Assembly (NCBI GenBank): GCA_902801155.1
Contig: CADCHG010000024.1
Coordinates: 1 to 57,009, forward strand
Length of the DNA: 57,009 nucleotides
Origin: an uncultured Prevotellaceae bacterium
Lineage (GTDB): Bacteria > Bacteroidota > Bacteroidia > Bacteroidales > Bacteroidaceae
Direction of reading: 5' to 3'
Shown: piece after piece, positions 54,261-57,009 of the stretch
How the letters are laid out: every line of letters starts with the position of its first letter
Position numbering within the stretch: the stretch's first letter is position 1
Notes under the pieces: generated by a model
Databases searched by the model: none
Told to the model about the DNA's origin: nothing
What the model saw: only the letters and a program-made list of their open reading frames with translations
Made by a program: the position numbers and the translations under genes

Positions 54261-54806
54261 CTAACCAAGCATCGTCTCAACGTCCTTCTCAAAGTCCTTT
54301 GGCTCTGTGGTTGGAGCGTAACGCTTAATAGTCGCGCCGTCCTTCGAAATGAGGAACTTAGTGAAATTCCACTTGATGTCATTGTCTTTCTCCACGCTAT
54401 TGCTGATAGCCTTGAAGAGAGTCTTGGCAGCCTTTGCCTTCAGTCCGATATACTCCTCTGTTGGAGCCTGCTCCTTCAGATACTCGAAGATTGGTTCTGC
54501 ATTTGCACCGTTCACGTCAGTCTTCTTCATAATCTGGAAGGTCACGCCATAGTTGATCTGACAGAACTCTGCAATCTCTCCATCCGTACCTGGATCCTGC
54601 TCCTTGAACTGGTTGCATGGGAAACCGATGATTACCAGACCCTTGTCCTTGTATTTCTGGTTCAGTTCCTCAAGTCCAGCGAACTGAGGTGTGAAACCAC
54701 ACTTGCTTGCTGTGTTTACAATCAGCAGCACCTTACCTTCGAACTGAGAGAAATCAATCTCCTTTCCTTTGCTTGTTAAAGCCTTGAAATCATAAATCTT
54801 TGCCAT
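54261..54806 (-). CDS. Glutathione peroxidase family protein
   Basis: 181 residues. Thioredoxin-fold peroxidase with catalytic Cys in NTASKCGFTPQ (residue 36), Gln in IGFPCNQF and Trp-Asn in WNFTKFL. In bacteria without glutathione, such enzymes usually take electrons from thioredoxin and reduce hydroperoxides. First gene of the gpx-marR-radical SAM-flavodoxin run, with a clear promoter and flanking operator-like repeats. Confidence 0.95.
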   Translation of the reverse strand: MAKIYDFKALTSKGKEIDFSQFEGKVLLIVNTASKCGFTPQFAGLEELNQKYKDKGLVIIGFPCNQFKEQDPGTDGEIAEFCQINYGVTFQIMKKTDVNGANAEPIFEYLKEQAPTEEYIGLKAKAAKTLFKAISNSVEKDNDIKWNFTKFLISKDGATIKRYAPTTEPKDFEKDVETMLG

Positions 54807-54821
54807 ATCTTTTTATTTTAT

Positions 54822-54880
54822 GTCGTTTGCGATATTTTCCGAGTGCAAAGATAAGAAAAATAATTTATATCGCAAGCGAT
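54822..54880 (-). promoter_or_regulatory. Operator pair ATCGCTTGCGAT flanking the gpx promoter
   Basis: 54869-54880 is ATCGCAAGCGAT (palindrome), and 54822-54833 is GTCGTTTGCGAT, 10 of 12 to the same 12-mer in complement. One site covers the -33 region, the other lies in the early transcript. Likely binding sites for the co-encoded MarR/OhrR-type regulator. Confidence 0.6.
54846..54853 (-). promoter_or_regulatory. -7 box of gpx (TATCTTTG on minus)
   Basis: TATCTTTG on the minus strand, about 40 bases before the gpx ATG, lying between the two operator-like sites. Confidence 0.7.
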
Positions 54881-55184
54881 TTAATTTAAAGTTTAGAACA
54901 ATTTAACAAATGTCGTGCGTGACATACCCTTTATGCTTCTCTTGAAAAAGTTTTTTCAGAGGATAAAATGCCAATTGGCAATTCTCCATTCTTTAAGGGC
55001 TTGTTATGAGTTCGTTGCCTTCGCTATACCTTCGTTCTGCCTATGCTCCCAAGCCGATATACGGATGGGACTTGGAAGGGAGTTACAGCGGACTTATGTA
55101 CCTACGGCGGACTCCCCCTGGCTTGCCCCAGAAACCATTATATGGCATATTTCATTTTTTTACTGATGATTTAATGGAGTTACT
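54881..55184. other. Gap between gpx and the thioredoxin-fold gene
   Basis: No gene supported. It contains a palindrome ATGTC-GTGCGT-GACAT (54909-54924) just upstream of the gpx control region, and loosely iterated words of the GGGACTTGGAAGGGAGTTACA class (about 55066-55105). Confidence 0.4.
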
Positions 55185-57009
55185 CTATTTCTCCAGTTTC
55201 TTCAAAGACTCTATATTTCTGAGAAATTCATCCTTGCCACCATAGTAATGGTTGTATATTTTTAGTACGTTACCATTTCGGTCAAGGGCTTCATAGTGAG
55301 GAATGCCAGAGAATTTGAAAAGATCCATATACTTATTGTATTCGTCTTGTGGCACGCGATAGACCTCTGCTCCATTCAGATTCTCAGCTACATACTCATC
55401 GTATTGTTTCTGTGGAGAATCCTTGTCGCCTGTGATATAGACAAACTCGAAATCAGGATTGTTACGTAATTCTTCTCGCCACGGTTTACTTGATTCTATG
55501 TTCGCACGGCAAGGACCGCAGAATGTTGACCAGAAATCGAGGTAAACATACTTGCCCTTGTATTTGTCGGTTATCTTTTTAAGAAGCGTGGTAGCCTCAC
55601 GTTCTGGAAGTGAATAGGACATTTGTTTGTCGTTGAGACCATAGCTAACATATTCGTCAAGCAAAGACTCATACATAGGATTGTGAAGAGCTGCCTTGAC
55701 TTTTTGGGTTCTCTGCATGATGCTTTCGACTTGTTTGTTTACCATGATGTCTACGGAATCTGCTGGATAACAATTCATAATACCACTCTTGAAATTTATG
55801 AAATTATAGCCCGATTCACTTGAATTGTAATAAAAATCTTTAAGGTATCTCATCTTCATAGGTAATGAAATTTCGCTTCCTCCAAAGATATCCTTGTCTA
55901 TATTCATTCTAATACTATCTATAGTGCAAATATCATAAGGTATGAACATTCTTCCATCTTTAGTATCTTCGAAATAGCCAGTACCCTGATCAAAAACAGG
56001 CCCCCCCATTGTATTACTTATAAAAAGGTAATAATCTGGGGCACTTAATGTCAAGGGGTCATTTAATGGCATTTTACGTAATAACGAGTAGTTCTTTGGC
56101 GAAATGATATCTTTGAGCGAATCTGGTAATTCTTCCTTCGGAGTCATTCTTAATTTCATCCCATTAATGTCATATAACCAATACATGCCGACTGCAAGGG
56201 CATAGGCTACCTGCATTGACTGCTTTCCCATAATATACTCGATATCATTATAGTGGAAACGCTCTGCAAGATAGTCATGGGTTGCAAGTGCGTTCTCGTA
56301 TGCATCTTCTACGATTTTGATATAACTCTTAAAACCGCATTTGTTTACAATTTGGGGTAACGTATTATATTTGCTATCTGTGAAATACAGTGGCATATTT
56401 GATGTAATGGCAGAGTATTCTGTTGGCTTGCCAGAAGGATAGCTGACGGTTGCTTTTCCATACTGATTTATTGTGAAACAGATAGTTTCGCCAGGCTTGA
56501 TGAGGAAAGGAATACGTATATTATTATTTGCGTTTAAAACATCAAGGATAGGGTAGTGTAGAACGAATTTATGCTCGAAAGTGCCATCCTCATTAACTTT
56601 GATGGCAATTGGCTCGTCTTTACCTTTAAGATTATTTCTATAGTAGATTTTTAATGAACTATATCCCGCAGAACGAGAATAGCCTTCAATCTTTCCCTTG
56701 ATGCATGTGGTGTCAGTACGGAATAAGTCCTTTCTGAATGCTTCTACCTTCTCTTCGTTGAGTGCGTATGGCTTTATTTTCTCAGGATTATTAGCCTCTG
56801 AAATGCCCATGACTCTGTTTTCATAAATAGCAAACCCTTCAAGCATATCAAAGAATTTGGTGGTGAGAGGCATAGGTTCGAAGACAAGTGTCATAGTAGC
56901 CACACCATGCTCATCAACAGGGATAGGAGTTTGTGGTGGAAATTCCTTAATGAACTTTAGCTTATAGTTCTTGTTGTCATCTCCGTAAAGGTGTATATGA
57001 CCAAGAATC
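55185..57009 (-). CDS. Thioredoxin-fold (TlpA-like) protein, 5' end outside window
   Basis: At least 608 codons. The reading frame stays open to the right edge (…HIHLYGDDNKNYKLKFIKEF before the apparent start), so the true start lies beyond 57009 and the GTG at 56903 is internal. Residues of the N-terminal 350 form beta-rich DUF-like domains. The C-terminal 140 residues are a TlpA/thioredoxin domain: KYVYLDFWSTFCGPCRANIESSKPW with a CGPC active site, then FEFVYITGDKD and FKFSGIPHYEALDRNG with the cis-Pro. Such proteins are periplasmic thiol-disulfide reductases or lipoproteins common in Bacteroidetes. Confidence 0.85.
   Translation of the reverse strand, partial: ILGHIHLYGDDNKNYKLKFIKEFPPQTPIPVDEHGVATMTLVFEPMPLTTKFFDMLEGFAIYENRVMGISEANNPEKIKPYALNEEKVEAFRKDLFRTDTTCIKGKIEGYSRSAGYSSLKIYYRNNLKGKDEPIAIKVNEDGTFEHKFVLHYPILDVLNANNNIRIPFLIKPGETICFTINQYGKATVSYPSGKPTEYSAITSNMPLYFTDSKYNTLPQIVNKCGFKSYIKIVEDAYENALATHDYLAERFHYNDIEYIMGKQSMQVAYALAVGMYWLYDINGMKLRMTPKEELPDSLKDIISPKNYSLLRKMPLNDPLTLSAPDYYLFISNTMGGPVFDQGTGYFEDTKDGRMFIPYDICTIDSIRMNIDKDIFGGSEISLPMKMRYLKDFYYNSSESGYNFINFKSGIMNCYPADSVDIMVNKQVESIMQRTQKVKAALHNPMYESLLDEYVSYGLNDKQMSYSLPEREATTLLKKITDKYKGKYVYLDFWSTFCGPCRANIESSKPWREELRNNPDFEFVYITGDKDSPQKQYDEYVAENLNGAEVYRVPQDEYNKYMDLFKFSGIPHYEALDRNGNVLKIYNHYYGGKDEFLRNIESLKKLEK

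Noticed and set aside
56903-56905. GTG at 56903 as the start of the thioredoxin-fold gene
   Set aside because: The frame remains open and plausible to the window edge, so the gene is truncated by the window.

Overview
The window looks like a chromosomal segment of a Prevotella-like member of the Bacteroidales. The main reasons are the many TAnnTTTG promoter boxes with few Shine-Dalgarno sequences, type IX secretion components (a PorW/SprE-like lipoprotein and a PorX-like response regulator), signal peptides ending in the Bacteroidetes-style 'AQ', and the gene order clpP-clpX-recQ ... guaB-PPIase-PPIase-OstA-mutL. No rRNA, integrase, transposase or CRISPR array was seen.

Layout. 1-1522: no gene; a 480-base nested palindrome, then one arm of a roughly 490-base inverted repeat and a promoter followed by a hairpin leader. 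1523-14799: TonB-dependent receptor, secreted calycin-like protein, aroA, porW/sprE-like gene, porX, tsaE, a small exported protein, and (minus strand) an arsenate reductase with an apparent signal peptide next to a DUF4153 membrane protein. 15308-15806: second arm of the inverted repeat. 16318-25865: accessory island that looks like defence and immunity content: an unknown/WYL pair, a DEDDh exonuclease, a type IV-like (Mrr fold) endonuclease, a GmrSD-like DUF262/DUF1524 protein followed 3 bases later by a PLD nuclease, several unknown small proteins, and a degenerate DnaE fragment. It stops at the terminator of two identical tRNA-Val genes.

26243-44735 is a mostly minus-strand housekeeping block: mutL, an OstA/LptA-like protein, two parvulin PPIases and guaB, which together serve outer-membrane assembly, repair and purine synthesis; then a repeat-rich gap with one small exported protein; then recQ, clpX, clpP and dnaE. 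dnaE is broken by an internal deletion of about 80 bases that also shifts the frame. 44893-48108 (plus) holds psd-pssA-DUF4834 (phosphatidylethanolamine synthesis), a small exported protein and a HAD phosphatase. 48654-51326 encodes a GH28-GH105 pectinolytic fusion, preceded by two tandem copies of the same hairpin leader found before the TonB receptor. 52255-54806 (minus) is a probable peroxide-stress operon: glutathione peroxidase, OhrR-like MarR regulator, radical SAM enzyme, flavodoxin. The window ends inside a thioredoxin-fold protein gene.

Most unusual signals: (1) a 5'-leader hairpin element in tandem pairs, with compensatory base changes, before two unrelated genes; (2) a six-hairpin element at 51379-51599; (3) non-coding gaps made of short words iterated in direct and inverted orientation, a different word in each gap; (4) the GmrSD-PLD pair and its neighbours; (5) the DnaE fragment in the island and the broken full-length dnaE. 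All functional calls rest on reading motifs by eye; no database search was run.
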